A stretch of DNA of 64,000 bases, from NCBI GenBank assembly GCA_030035585.1, contig CM057471.1:93125819-93189818 (forward strand), given 5' to 3'. Positions within the stretch are counted from its first letter, which is position 1. Every line of letters begins with the position of its first letter. Of the stretch, positions 35,564 through 46,932 are shown one piece after another. The position numbers and the translations under genes were made by a program. This stretch comes from Dugong dugon. Its lineage: Eukaryota > Chordata > Mammalia > Sirenia > Dugongidae. The notes beneath the pieces are model-generated. The model saw nothing but the letters and a program-made list of their open reading frames with translations. It had not been told where the DNA came from and did not search any database.

Positions 35564-35975
35564 TTCTATATGCAGCTGGACGATGAATAAGGAGGACTGA
35601 AGAAGAATGGATGCCTTTGAACTGCGGTGTTGGCAAAGAATATTGACTATACTGTGGACTGCCAGAAGAATGAACAAATCTGTCTTGGAAGAAATACAGC
35701 CAGAATGCTCCTTAGAAGTGAGAATGGCAAGACTTCATCTCACGTTCTTTGGACATATTATCAGGAAGGACCAGTCCCTGGAAAAGGATATCATGCTTGG
35801 TAAATAGAGGGTCAGTGAAGAAAAAGAAGACCCTCAACGAGATGGATTGACACAGTCGCTGCAACAATGGGCTCAAGCATAACAATGATTGGGAGGATGG
35901 TGTAGGGCTGGGCAGTGTTTCGTTGTTATACATAGGGTTGCTGAGTTGGAACCGACTCGATGGCACCTAACAACA
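35564..35975 (+). mobile_element. RTE-class LINE 3' fragment
   Basis: The 66-codon open piece at 35607-35807 reads MDAFELRCWQRILTILW, then RMNKSVLEEIQPECSLE, then FFGHIIRKDQSLEKDIML. This is the C-terminal end of an RTE ORF (reverse-transcriptase-bearing LINE of the BovB/RTE group). The 3' end CGACTCGATGGCACCTAACA plus CAACA is the RTE tail. The catalytic RT domain is absent. Confidence 0.9.
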
Positions 35976-35984
35976 ACAGTATTC

Positions 35985-36100
35985 AGGTCTAGAGCAGTGT
36001 TTTTCAGACCTTAGCCCATAGATTTCTAGACCCCCTCCCCAACAGATTCCAAGTCAGTAACTCAAGAGGGGGTCTGAGAATTTGCATGTCTAACAAGCAC
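35985..36100 (+). mobile_element. MER5-type hAT element
   Basis: AGCAGTGTTTTTCAGACCTT ... GAGAATTTGCATGTCTAACA matches MER5A in plus orientation. Confidence 0.8.
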
Positions 36101-38457
36101 CAGGACCACACTTGGTGGAACATGGGTCCAGCAGTGGAATTGGAGTTGGAGAGGAATAGAAGCATCATCTGGATACCCATGTTGGCCTTCTATTTGGGAT
36201 CAAGTCAATCCTACCAACAATGTTTCCTGTTTGTGACTATCACAGTTTTACAGGAAGATTTCCGCATCAAAGTCTGTTTAATTCGAGTCCCACTGTCATA
36301 CTTGGTGTGCTGTTTTTAGTTATCTAAAAAAGTAGTATCTAGGGCTAAAGAATTCTTAAAAGGCTCAGCTCCACTGGAAAAAGTGTGGTTCCACACAGAT
36401 GACACTTGGGTCCAGAATGTGCAGCCCAGGACAGCAGAGTTTAATCCATTTGGGCCCTGGGCCTCCAGATCCTGCACTGAGAAAACACAGGCTGATAACT
36501 AAAGTTAGAGGTGAATCAATGTGGCAGTGATTTGGAACAGGGTCCTTATCTGGGGCTTTGATAGAGGAACATGCTCTCAGTCCCAAAGTCATGGCATGAT
36601 TCCTAGCAATGGATTAGCTGGTCAGTGAACTGAACTGACTTTGTTTTATCACCAGTTTTCATTCGATATATCAAGGGAAAAAAAAGTCACAGAGAAAGAG
36701 AGAACTGGCCGCTAAGAACCTCCAACATTAACTTATTAAAGGTTAAATCCCACGTATATTATCTGCATTATGATTAAAAGAATGGCAACTGAAAGTGACT
36801 ACCAAGTTAGTTACAGTTTTGTTGATTTGACCACAGTGCTAAAGTCTGAGCAACAAGAAAAAAGTAAAATGGATTTTCCAAACAGACTGCCTTCAACTTA
36901 CAAGATGTCATTCCAGAAGCAGCAATAATACTAATATTTATTGAGTGCTTACTAAAGGCCTTAATTGTATTACCTGATTTATTTATCCCTGTCATGGTCT
37001 CTTTACAAAAGAATCTCAAAAGCACCAAATCTTTGAATGTGGGCCGGATCGGCATCTTTTTGGCAAAAGTGTTCCTTTTAGGTTTTTGCTGCAGGTTAAC
37101 AGAGAATCTTCTTACCACACACACACAGCCACCCTTGCAAGGTTATATATGATATATAAGGATGTGTTTGTAAATAAATGTGCCTGAGGTGGGGTGGATA
37201 TGTGGACTCAATTATTGAAGAGGCTATTTCTTCTCTTTTTCTTTTAAGCGATCTCTCTCCCTGTTTGCCCAATGAGGAGGAGGGATGCCAGGACAGGGGG
37301 AAAGGAAAAGGAAGAGAAAATGGCTAACAATGAAGAGAGAGAGGTAAGAGCAGAGGGAAGGATGTGGAAGAGCAAATGAGGGAGCAGGATTTAGGGAAAG
37401 CAATGGGGTGACTTTGAGAAGCTCTACTTTCCTGCTGTCCCTCAAAATCCCAGGCTCCCACCAGACCCTTTGCCCCCGTGCCCCTCCTGTCTACGCCCAA
37501 CCCTGTGTGGCTAAAGCTTTCACCTCATTCTCCAAGGATGGCCTGGAGCACTCTAGCTGGAATCAGAAATAGACAACATTTCCCTTCCCCACCTTTAGAG
37601 TTGCGCCAAGAGGTAAAGAAAACACAAAAACCTAAAAGGAATTTCTGACATTCTCCAATCCTTTAAAACTGAAGATGCTGCTGCACAGCTCCAGCCAGCC
37701 AGCCCTTCAGGAGGTGATCCGCTACTTCTCTGTTCTCCCAGCCTGGAGACCTACTTAAATTTATGCAGAATGGGTATTATCAGCCACCCTTCAAGATGAA
37801 CTCAAAACTGCCCGTTACGTGTCACTCCATTATGCATTCCATTCTTTGTAGAATTTTATTTTGGGGTTGTACATTACTGGGGAAAGAGAAGCCTTTAGGG
37901 TACGGTATATTTCAAAACACAATTAAAATAAACTCTTGGAGTGGAAATGCGAAATGCATTTGTGTTCTATTAAAGCCCTTGCCCTTATCAACTGCAGGAG
38001 TGCCCATACAGTGTCATTAGTAACCAGCCTTACACAATGGGCAACAGGCATTCACAACTGAAAAACAAACAGGGGCCCCAAACACCACAATAACTTCCTG
38101 TACCTCTTCTTGTTTGCTTGCTGAGCCCTCAACCTCGGGAGTTGCTGAAATACATAGAAGCGTAACAGTTTTAGTCAATATTTGCCAGCCTAAGCGAGTG
38201 ATTTTATTTAGTGAGATGACTGAGCCCTTTTGAATAAATACAGCTCCTTGTAAGCAGGAGTACAACCCCAAGCAGGCACTGGGGAAGGGCTAAGGCTAGA
38301 CTAGGTCTGCCCTGGGGTGGGATGGGGTCCTGAGACTTTGAACGGTCCTGATCTGGCCTCTTGCCTGCAATTCTCTGCAGCATGGGCAAACAGTGCAGTC
38401 CTGGTGGCATGTGGGCCAGTCCAGGGACAAGGAAAAATGTCCACCTCTAGGCTGCAC
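36101..38457. other. Mostly unique DNA, with a candidate conserved block
   Basis: A MIR-like fragment lies at about 36920-36990 (ATATTTATTGAGTGCTTACT). The block 37600-38250 is repeat-free with many AT-core words. No exon identified; open frames up to about 105 codons lack recognisable domains. Confidence 0.45.
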
Positions 38458-38672
38458 TTGGAGTTCTTGGGTGGTACAAGTGGTTAATGCACTTGGTTAT
38501 TAACCAAAAGATTGGCAGTTTGATTCCACCCAGAGACACCTCCGAAGAAAGAACTGGCAATCTACTTCCAAAAATTCAGCTATTAAAAACCCTATGGAGC
38601 ACAGTTCTACTCTTATACACACGGGGTCACCATGAATCAATCAGAAGCAACCCGTGGCAACGGGTTTAACTG
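38458..38672 (+). mobile_element. AfroSINE-type SINE
   Basis: Starts TTGGAGTTCTTGGGTGGTAC; B-box region CAGTTTGATTCC; ends GTGGCAACGGGTTTAACTGG. Confidence 0.9.
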
Positions 38673-38692
38673 GTTCTCTCTTCTAGTTCTAG

Positions 38693-38869
38693 AGGAGTGG
38701 TTCCAACCACAATCACCTGGAGGGCTTTTTATACTACAGACTTCTGCACCCCACACTAAGAGTTGCTTATTCAGTTGGTCTTAGTGAGGCCCAAGAGTCT
38801 GCATTTCTAACCAGCTTCCAGGTGATGCTGATGTTGCTGGTCTGAGGATCACGCCTTGAGAACTACTGG
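38693..38869 (+). mobile_element. MER5A-type hAT element, near full length
   Basis: Starts AGGAGTGGTTCCAACC and ends TTGAGAACTACTGG. The inside has AATCACCTGGAGGGCTTTT and GATGCTGATGTTGCTGGTCT, as in MER5A. Confidence 0.88.
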
Positions 38870-39006
38870 TCTAAACCAGCTCTAGCCAACAGAGATGTAA
38901 TGTGAGCCATCAGTGTAATTTTAAATTTTCTGGTAGCCACGTTAAAAAAATAAAAAAGAAGCAGATGAAATTGCTGTTAGAGGCCATGGAATCAGCTCAA
39001 TTGAAA

Positions 39007-39077
39007 TGCATTGACCAGGAATCAAACCCTGGTCTCCCACATGGGAGGGGAGAATTCTACCATCAAACCACCAATGT
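39007..39077 (-). pseudogene. tRNA-Gly(CCC)-like sequence, probably a pseudogene
   Basis: 71 bases, exactly the tRNA-Gly length. On the minus strand: acceptor ACATTGG against TCAATGC (one mismatch and one wobble); an A-box-like TGGTTTGATGG; an anticodon arm CTCCC-CTCCCAT-GTGGG, giving loop anticodon CCC; a B-box-like GGTTTGATTCC; and the CATTGG...CAATGCA ends. The first base pair is lost, the A-box deviates, and only TTT follows the 3' end rather than TTTT. I judge it a pseudogene or the head of a SINE. It could still be an expressed gene. Confidence 0.65.
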
Positions 39078-39202
39078 TTTCTCTTCCTCTTGTACCAGGA
39101 AGGTAACAAGAAAGGATTACTAGAACTACTGAAAAAAGTTCCAAAATAGGCATCACAGAGTGTTGTCTTTGGAAGACAGCACTAACAAACCATAATACTA
39201 TT

Positions 39203-40172
39203 GTTGTTGTTGTTAGGTGCCTTCGAGTTGTCTCTGACTCAGTGACATTACGTACAACAGAACGAAACATTGCCCAGTCCTTCGCCATCCTCACAGTAGT
39301 TGCTGTTTGAGTCCATTGTTGCAGCCACTGTGTCAATCCATCTCATTGAAGGTCTTCATCTTTTCCACTGACCTTCTACTTTACAAAGCATGATGTCTTT
39401 GTCCAGGGACTGGTCCCTCCTGATAACATGTCTAAAGGTATGTGAGACAAAGTCTCACCATCCTGGCTTCTAAGGAGTATTCTGGCTGTAATTCTTCCAA
39501 GACGGAATTGTTCATTCTGTTACCAAACCTGGAAAGGTGGGTTCTTGTCCAGCGTGCTCAGACTTGCCAATTATTTGAACACCAGTCTTTGAGAAAGTAA
39601 CTTTATTGCTGTGCAGAGCAAGAAGCCAGGAAGAAGTTCCTCAGATCCAGCTCTCTGAGCTACGGGGAAGCAGGGCTTATATGTGATTTGGCCAACAAGA
39701 CAGTGGCCACGCAGGCATATTGGAGAGGGAAAATTCTAGAAGGCGGCCAGGAAACAGGAGGTGACGTGGTTCTTGTCATACCTCTCACTTCAGAATAGGG
39801 TCCGGGTGCTGATTTTCCTTCTGATCAGTTCCACCTGCTGCTGTGTCTACTGATGAAGTCAATTAATGGTCACACCTGGCTCTTCTGCCCATGCCGGGTG
39901 AGCCGAATCTGGCTTGGTGTTGTTTAAGGACTAATGGAAATTTACTGGCATTCATAGGGTCAGGTTACAGTTCTTCTGGCAGTCCATAATATACTCAGTA
40001 TTCTTCGCCAACACCATATAGCAAAGGTGTCAATTCATCTTTGGTCTTCCTTATTCATTGTCCAGCTTTTGCATGCATGTGAGGCGATTGAAAATACCAT
40101 GGCTTGCGTCAGGTGGACTTTAGTTCTTAAAGTGACAGCTTTGCTTTTTTAAATTTTAAAGAGGTCTTTTAC
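39203..40172 (-). mobile_element. RTE-class LINE 3' fragment, split by a solo LTR
   Basis: The 3' (ACAA)n tail is at the left (TTGTTGTTGTTGTTAGGTGCC) and the 5' part is at the right (AGTGACAGCTTTGC, the RTE 'aaagcaaag.tgtcact' stretch). The copy is interrupted by the LTR at 39518-39969. Ignoring the LTR, its coding-region fragments line up with the copies at 33990 and 35564. Confidence 0.88.
39518..39969 (-). mobile_element. Solo retroviral LTR (ERV-type), 452 bp, minus strand
   Basis: Plus-strand ends TGTTACC...GGTTACA, so the LTR reads TGTAACC...GGTAACA on the minus strand. That strand has a TATAAG box (plus 39676-39681) and, about 75 bp on, AATAAA (plus 39602-39607), followed by about 85 bp of U5-like sequence. 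No internal gag, pol or env sequence is present. Flanks ATTC and GTTC (39514-39517 and 39970-39973) may be a decayed 4-bp target duplication. The class (ERV1-like or other) is inferred. Confidence 0.8.
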
Positions 40173-40366
40173 AGCAGGTGAAATGAAGTATAATATGTTG
40201 AAAATATTATTATTTCAAAACGTAGTCAATATAAGTTTACATTCTCTTCTTGTGCTGTCTTTGAATTCCAGTGTGTATTTTACACATATCCCATCTCAAT
40301 TAGAACTAACCACATTTCAAGGGCTCAGTAGCCACGTGGCTAGTGGCTACTGTATTGCACAGTATA

Positions 40367-41884
40367 TTTCTAGACCATGCTCTGGGTATCTAGGACTCAA
40401 GAATTCCCAGCCCTACAGCCCCAAGCCTGCTTCAAGGGCCTGAGTGTCCTCCCAAGTGTGTGCCTTGCTATCGGAATAAACATCTCCAGGCCTTAGAGAT
40501 GCCCTGGTGTCGGCACTTTGCTGGGTGTGAGTTGAGGGGTGGGAGGATTGGAATAAACTCGAACATAAGAGCTGGGGTGTCCATATCCATGAACATGAGA
40601 ACCTTGAGGTGTGGGACAGAGTCAGGGTGGACAGAGAAATGCTACAGGCTGCGGTGTGTGTGTTTGTGAGAAAGAGATTGAGGAGCTCACAAAAGAGCAC
40701 AGGAGCGAGAGCCCTCAGTGACTACCCGCATGAGACATATGAGGTGCTTCTCTCCGAGGCTCCCTTCAGTTTACTGAACAATCCACTCCCCATGACACAC
40801 CATCAATTGATCTGCATTCACCATTGCCTTATCTCTTGTCTTATCTTGCCTTATCTCTCCTCTTCAGGATAGTTAGCTTTTTGGGTTTGTAGCTATCCTA
40901 GGGCACTGCTCATAAAAGGAGATGCCTCAGTATGCCTTCCTACTACAGGGTGCCTTCCCCACTTTTTCTTTCTTTTTACAAGTGGCTTGGGGTCTGACTT
41001 GAAGGAATGATCATAAAGAGTATGATTACTTTTACACTGGCTGCCACAAGAAGAGAATTCTGTGAGGAGGGATTTATACATGGAAATCAATACCAGCATT
41101 GAGAAGCATCCCCTTTTGCCCATGTAAGTGCTGCCCACAGGGTCAATAGCTGGAATTAACCTGGATCCTTTTTTTATTACTATTATTTTTAATAAAGCTG
41201 TTTTACGACAGGCTCTGATGTGAACTCCCACTCTGCAGACACACCAGCATGAAGGGAAGAACAAATAGTTTCATTTAAGAATTACTTTTCATCCCATTGG
41301 GCACCATTCCCCATGCCCACCTCCCTCACCCTTCCAGTCTCCAGAGTCAGGAGTAAGGGGAGCACAATTAAGCCTTTCAGGAACATCAGCTGATACCAAC
41401 ATAAAAGAGAATGAGCTCATTGCTCTGATTTTATAGGTTGTTTAATTTGTGATATACAGTAATAAAAATTAGCTTTTGTAGGTACGGCTGTATTGAATGT
41501 TTACGCTATGGCTTATGCCATTTAATTCTTAAAACAATCCTATAAATTGAAGAAATGGAGGTACTGGATGGGGAAATGTCTTAATTAAGCAGGGGAATAA
41601 GTGATTGAGAGCTTACATCCTACCAAAGTCTTTTGGACTCCCAAACCTGTACTGTTTGCTGGCTCGGAAAGATTAGACTTGATGGATGCTCCTTACTTGC
41701 TGGGATAGGTGTTGAAAATCGCAGGTGTCTGTGTACCTCCTTTCATCAAACTTCTACCATTTTTGCTGTTCAGATAGACAAAGATGGGGGAGTAAGAGAT
41801 TGCTTTTGTGATAATCCTAGAGTCAACTCTAGAATCCTCTTTTCTCATGCCTTGCATCCAACTCATCAGTAAATCCTCTTAGCT
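40367..41884. other. Mostly unique DNA with one MIR fragment
   Basis: 41505-41600 (GCCATTTAATTCTTAAAACAA) is MIR-like. Elsewhere no repeat or exon is recognised; open frames up to 123 codons lack recognisable domains. Confidence 0.5.
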
Positions 41885-42117
41885 CTACCTTTAAAATATA
41901 TCCAGACTCTGACCACATTTGCCACTTCCACTACTCACCTGACTCCCATTCTCACCCACCTACAGACTCTTCTCCACACAGCAGCAAGAGCAAAACTTCT
42001 AATAAGTTAAGTTAGGTCATGTTTTTACTATATTTAAGGTATTCCAGTGGCTTCCCATCTTATGCAGAGGAAAAGCCAAATTATGTGCAATGACCTATAA
42101 GGCCCTATGTGTTCTTC

Positions 42118-42120
<3 letters not shown>

Positions 42121-42150
<30 letters not shown>
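42121..42150 (+). repeat. (AC)n microsatellite within L2
   Basis: About 15 AC/CA units within the L2 3' fragment. Confidence 0.95.
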
Positions 42151-42153
<3 letters not shown>

Positions 42154-42535
42154 CTCTGATTTCATCTTTTTCCATTTTCCTCCTTACTCACTCCCCTCCA
42201 GCTACACTGTCTCATTGCAGTTCTGCAAATTCATCAAGAACTCTCCTGCCTCTGGGCCTTTGTATTTATGGTTCCCTCTGCCTGGAACACGTCTCCCTCT
42301 GTTAATAACATGGCTCCCAATCTCGCTTCCATCAGGTGTCTACTCAAACGGCTTCTTTCAGAGCTAATTCCTCCCTGACTACCTTACAGAAAATAGCAAC
42401 CCCTCACTCCTTATCATCCTTACTGTGCCCCATCTTTTACCAGTACTTTCCATTTTTTCTGCTGCCCAACATATTAAATATTTACTTTTTTGCAATCTCC
42501 GTCTCGCCTCATCCCCTGCCACGCTATCAAAATAT

Positions 42536-42668
42536 GTTGTTGTTGTTGTTGGATGCCGTCAAGTCGATTCCGACTCATAGAAAACTATAGGACAGAGGAG
42601 AACTTCCCCATAGGGTTTCCAAGGCTGTAATCTTTATGAAAGCAGGCTGCCACATCTTTCTCCCATAG
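42536..42668 (-). mobile_element. AfroSINE-type SINE, 5'-truncated
   Basis: Only the tail and 3' body remain (TTGTTGTTGTTGGATGCCGT...CATCTTTCTCCCATAG). CAAAATAT at 42528-42535 and 42669-42676 is the target duplication inside L2. Confidence 0.93.
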
Positions 42669-42775
42669 CAAAATATAAGCTGTATAAAGTCTGGTTTGAT
42701 TCACTGTTAGAAAGTTCCTAGAATAGGTTCTGACATATAGTAGGCGCTCTGTAAATATCTGTTGAATGCATGAGT

Positions 42776-44084
42776 GATAACCATTTGAGTGCCACCAGAT
42801 ATGGGAAGAGGGGCAGTAAGATGAATGTTGTAACAGCCTTTGGGTAGCCAGATATAGGGAGCCTCCACATGGAGGATGTCAGGAATAGTAGCCAGTCCTG
42901 ACAGAATCTCTCAAATGCAAACCCAGGAGGAAGTTTCAGCACCATTTCTGAACTTAGGGCCAACACTTAGTCTGATACCACTTTGTAAGCCTCTTGTCTC
43001 TGGCCTCTATGGCATTTAAATAAAGCAAGAGCTCTGCAGCTAACCCAAGTTATTTCCCATGACCCTTTGCAGTGCTCAGAACTTGGAGGACAAGTTGGCG
43101 TCAGCATGAGGCTTTGGACAGTGGCAGCTGGTTGAATTGTGTGTCAGCATCAGTGGAGCAGTCTGAAAGCTTCCACTCTACCGCTAGGCTATGTTACTTC
43201 GTTTATCTGAGTCTTTGCGTGTGTGTGTTGGGTGGGGGGTGGGGAATATAAAGAAGAACAGTAGATAATTTGCAGGTTTAACCAAGTCTTTGTGCCAGGT
43301 GGTTCCTGCAAGGTGACTTTGCACACTTTGACTTCCCTGGACTCATAGGTTAGGTGTTGCGGCTGCTCTGCTACCCAAGAGGAATAATCCAAATAAGGGC
43401 TCAACTTATAATTTAGCTCCTTCAGCTCTTCCAATTGATCTGAACCCACCAGTCCTAGGGGCGTTAATGTTGGGAAAACCCGAACCTTGGGAACAAAACA
43501 CTGACCAATCCAAACTGAGACCTGCCTGCAGGTGAAACAGATCAAGAGCTTACCTGCAGAGACCCAATCTCAGGCAACATGGAGATTCCCATCTCTCTTT
43601 TCAACTTTCTCTGGCCTTGGGGATATTGCCATACCTAGAGGAGCTGCCTTGATTGGTTCAATTAGTCAGTCATTCCTAAATCTCCATGTCACACTTTTTG
43701 GTGCAGCCATGGCCAGGTTGTAAGTATGCCTCGGTAGCATGAAACAACAGCCTGCATCCGGAAACACTTGGAGGAAGGCTCCAGGTTCCCAGCAATATTT
43801 TAGTGTGTCTTCAGCTGCCATAGCAGGAGAATAGTTCACAAGGGTAATATATTCTGGGAGTTTGCTGAAACGCTCAACTGACAAGAGCCCTGTTGAGATG
43901 CTATTTATTCCCCTGGGAGCTTTTCTGTTTACATGTGCCTTTACTCATCTTTCAGCTGAATCAGAAAGCTGAATGGAAACACAAAATGGATTTTGACACT
44001 TAAAAGGACTTTCTTACAGAGAAAACCCTGGGTTAACAATCCTCACATGCAGGTTACTTCTAAAGCCCCGCTATTTGGGAGTTG
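42776..44084. other. Unique DNA
   Basis: No transposon or exon recognised; one G/T-rich purine run near 43220-43240. Confidence 0.5.
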
Positions 44085-44325
44085 TCTGGGGCCGTAGAGA
44101 CTGCTTCCTGCACAGTCCAATACAGTGGCCACATGTGGCTATTTAAATTAAAATTTGAAATAACTTAAATCAAGGAAAATTTGAAAAAAAAAATTCAGTT
44201 CCTTAGTCACACTATCTACGTTTCAAGTGTTCACAGGCATCACGTGGCTAGTGGCTACCTTATTGAATAGCACATGCACAGAACACTGCCATGAGTGCAG
44301 AAAATTCTATTCGACAGCACTGGCT
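44085..44325 (+). mobile_element. hAT-type DNA element, second copy of the class at 38878
   Basis: CAGTCCAATACAGTGG...CACATGTGGCTATTTAAAT...CACGTGGCTAGTGGCTACC...CTATTCGACAGCACTGG. Ends are typical of this class. Name uncertain. Confidence 0.7.
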
Positions 44326-44339
44326 AGATTATTCCCCTC

Positions 44340-44400
44340 ATTCTGTAGAAAAGAAAACAGAGGCTCATAGAGGTCAAGTGCCTTGCTCTCCTGTCCTATA
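44340..44400 (+). mobile_element. MIR fragment
   Basis: AACAGAGGCTCATAGAGGTC plus AAGTGCCTTGC is the MIR core ('gaggctcagagaggttaagt...cttgcc'). Confidence 0.7.
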
Positions 44401-45471
44401 GATTGTAGCTTGGCTGTAATTAGAAAGGGCGCAGTTTGTATTACTCGGTCTTTCATACTACCAGGCCATCCTCCATTTCTGATGTAGTGTCCAATGTTAC
44501 TCTAATCAAATCCAGCACAAATAAAAGTGAGGAAAAGCAAGCTGTTGACACAACTAGCCAATACAAGTCTAAGTATGAAGGGTTACAAAATAAAATTAAA
44601 ATAGAGTAAAAAATCCTGTCTTCTCCATGAAACTGTCCGGGAGTTATAAGAAGAGAGGAGAATTTTCCCTGATAGCACTGTGCTCACACTTCCAGCTCAC
44701 AGGACTGCCTCAGTTACTACAGGACTGCATTATTGATATAACTAATGAAAGCATTTATTTTATCCTGTTTCTTTTGCTTTGTATAATGGTTGTTACCAAA
44801 GCCAAAAAAACAAACCTGTTGCCATTAAGCTGATTATTTTAATTGTCTAAGTAACTCTTAAAAAAAGCTTCCCTTGTACTGTTGATACAGGGCACGTCTA
44901 GGAACGTTTTGGCCTAGCAACCCATAAGCAATAATGGCCACTGTTAACTTGTATGTGGCGGAAACTATTTCAATTACCCTGCAATTAGAAACTTGCACTA
45001 CAGTCTAAGGTGTCAGGATTAAGGAGCCTGCGGTTTTACGGTTAACAACTCCCCCCACCTAAAGAAAGCTAGAAAATTCCTATGAAGCCAGGAAATGTCT
45101 ACACACAGGAATTTCTTTCTAGTCATTTGCTCCATTTCCCCAGGCACTGTAAAAATCTCAAGTTTACACCAAAGGACCCCAAGTCAATACTACCTTTTTC
45201 AGGGTTGATCTAAACCTGAGGAAATGTCTAGGGCTCTTGAGGGTCAGGGACAGTATCCTTATTCATCTGTATCTCCATCATTCAGCACTATGTCTGGAAC
45301 ACAGTAGGCGCTCAGGAAGTATCTGTGGAAGGGATCCAGTGAAAGAAGACCATAAGAACTTGAATTGTCCTGATTTGTTACCCTCTCTTCACATGGCCAA
45401 AGGCAATCATACCTCTGAGATAGACACCTCTTGTTTTTGTCTGCTTAGTCATCCCTCTTATTAAGATAATC
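44401..45471. other. Mostly unique DNA with an L2/MIR 3' end
   Basis: 45239-45325 has the typical 'cacagtaggcgctcagGAAGTATCTGTGG' LINE/MIR end. Nothing else recognised. Confidence 0.5.
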
Positions 45472-45483
45472 TATATCTTCCTT

Positions 45484-45678
45484 TGGAGCCCCAGTGGTGC
45501 AGTAGTTAAGAGTTCAGGCTGTTAACCAAAGAAGGTCTGCCATTCGAATCCACCAGCCACTCCTTGGAGACTCTATGGGGCAGTTCTACTCTGTCCTATA
45601 GGGTCGCTATGAGTTGGAATTGACTAGATGGCAAGGGGTTTGTTTTATTTATTTATTTATTTTGTATATATTTTTTTG
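45484..45678 (+). mobile_element. AfroSINE-type SINE with perfect target duplication
   Basis: Starts TGGAGCCCCAGTGGTGCAGTAG. The 3' T-rich tail includes (TTTA)n (about 45640-45662). TATATCTTCCTT at 45472-45483 and 45679-45690 matches at 12 of 12. Confidence 0.95.
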
Positions 45679-45690
45679 TATATCTTCCTT

Positions 45691-46724
45691 CAACCACCCT
45701 TTCCCCACGGTCAGACCATGTGCTCCAAGTGAAATTAAACCTACCTTTGCTCTAGGAATGGACGCTAAGACCTGGGCCTGGCCAAAGCTATGCGTTCAAC
45801 TGTGAGCATAGGCCCCCAGCACACCTACCTAGAATAAGCGTCAGAATATTTGCTGGAGAGGCCAAGAAGAAGGAACTGTGTTTCTGCTTGTGTTTCTAAA
45901 TCAGAAGAAAGTAACCCTGGAACCGTTAGTGGCCATATTTTCCACTTCATGGGACATCTCAGAGGAAAAGCAGAGGTAAGAGATGGAAAGACAGACATCT
46001 GATGACAGAGTTTGGGCATCTGGATCCAGTCTTCAAATTTTCAGTTACCCAAACCAATAATTTACCCTTCTTTTTTTTTTTTTTTTAGTCCTGTTTTAGT
46101 TTTGTTTCTGTTAACCTGGTTGGAACAGAAAGAATGATGATTAATTAAAAAACAGCAATCCCCAAAATCACTTTTGAAAGGTTAGCACCATGACTGTTGA
46201 AGTTATTATCTGATGATAGTGACTTCTCCAGGCTAGAGATTGCTTTGGAGAGTCTGGCTTTCCTCAGATTTCCCGGGCCTTCCAGCCTTCCTGATATATA
46301 TCCATCTCCAGGTAGGAAGTGTCCTCGATTTCCACGCACTGCCTTCTCTGCTTTAACCCACTCTCTAGCTCACAAATCACCCATTTATAATGCCTCATGC
46401 CAGCCTCTATGCTTACCCTTTTCCAGCCTTTAATTTTCCAAACCCATTTCATGAGTAGGCTCAGCTCAGAAGAGAACAACAGGAAACCAAGATTTATATG
46501 GCACAGTGTATTTTATATTTAATAAGAGATCTGTCATGACATTTATCTGCATAAAAATTTGCAGAATTCATGAGTGGCTCGGCAGCCGTGGCCTCCAGTG
46601 AGTTATGTTCCCTGCTCTACCCAGTGAAGATGGATAGCTTGGTAGATACCAGATCTCATGTGCTCAGAAATCTTCAAATAGATTCCTGAGTTTCTTCTGT
46701 GGAAAAGTGAAAAGCAGCCTTACT
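45691..46724. other. Unique DNA with a poly-T tract
   Basis: A run of about 16 T at 46071-46086 has no associated retroelement that I can see. Confidence 0.5.
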
Positions 46725-46740
46725 AGGAACTGGCAGTTCA

Positions 46741-46916
46741 CAGGAACGGAGCCCTGGTGGCACAGTGGTTAAGCGTTTGGCTGCTAACCAAAATGTTGGT
46801 AGTTTGAATCCACCAGCTGCTCCTTGGAAACCCTATAGGGCAGTTCCACTCTGTCCTATAGGGTCACTATGAGTTGGAATCTACTAGACAGCAATGGGTG
46901 GGTAGCAAGAACAGGC
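46741..46916 (+). mobile_element. AfroSINE-type SINE
   Basis: GGAGCCCTGGTGGCACAGTGG head. Likely target duplication AGGAACTGGCAGTTCA (46725-46740) and AAGAACAGGCAGTGCA (46917-46932), 13 of 16. Confidence 0.92.
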
Positions 46917-46932
46917 AGTGCATGGCTGGCAG

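Larger units (their letters stand above)
38878..40366 (+). mobile_element. hAT-type DNA element, split by a 1.2-kb insertion
   Basis: The left part 38878-38971 and the right part 40174-40366 (CACGTGGCTAGTGGCTAC) belong to the common mammalian element of the 'gtccaata...gccacatgtggctagtggctac' class. It is interrupted between GCAGATGAAAT (38961-38971) and GCAGGTGAAAT (40174-40184), which is the insertion's target duplication. The MER number is uncertain. Confidence 0.78.
41885..42775 (+). mobile_element. L2 LINE 3' end, split by a SINE
   Basis: Contains ATTCCAGTGGCTTCCCATCT, TATAAGGCCCTATGTG, GGGCCTTTGTATTTATGGTT, CCCTCTGCCTGGAACACG and the L2 end TAGTAGGCGCTCTGTAAATA. This is a typical old L2 3' portion. 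No intact reading frame. Confidence 0.9.

Noticed and set aside
39007..39077. Functional tRNA-Gly gene
   Set aside because: First base pair lost, A-box altered and no TTTT terminator; kept as pseudogene-level call.
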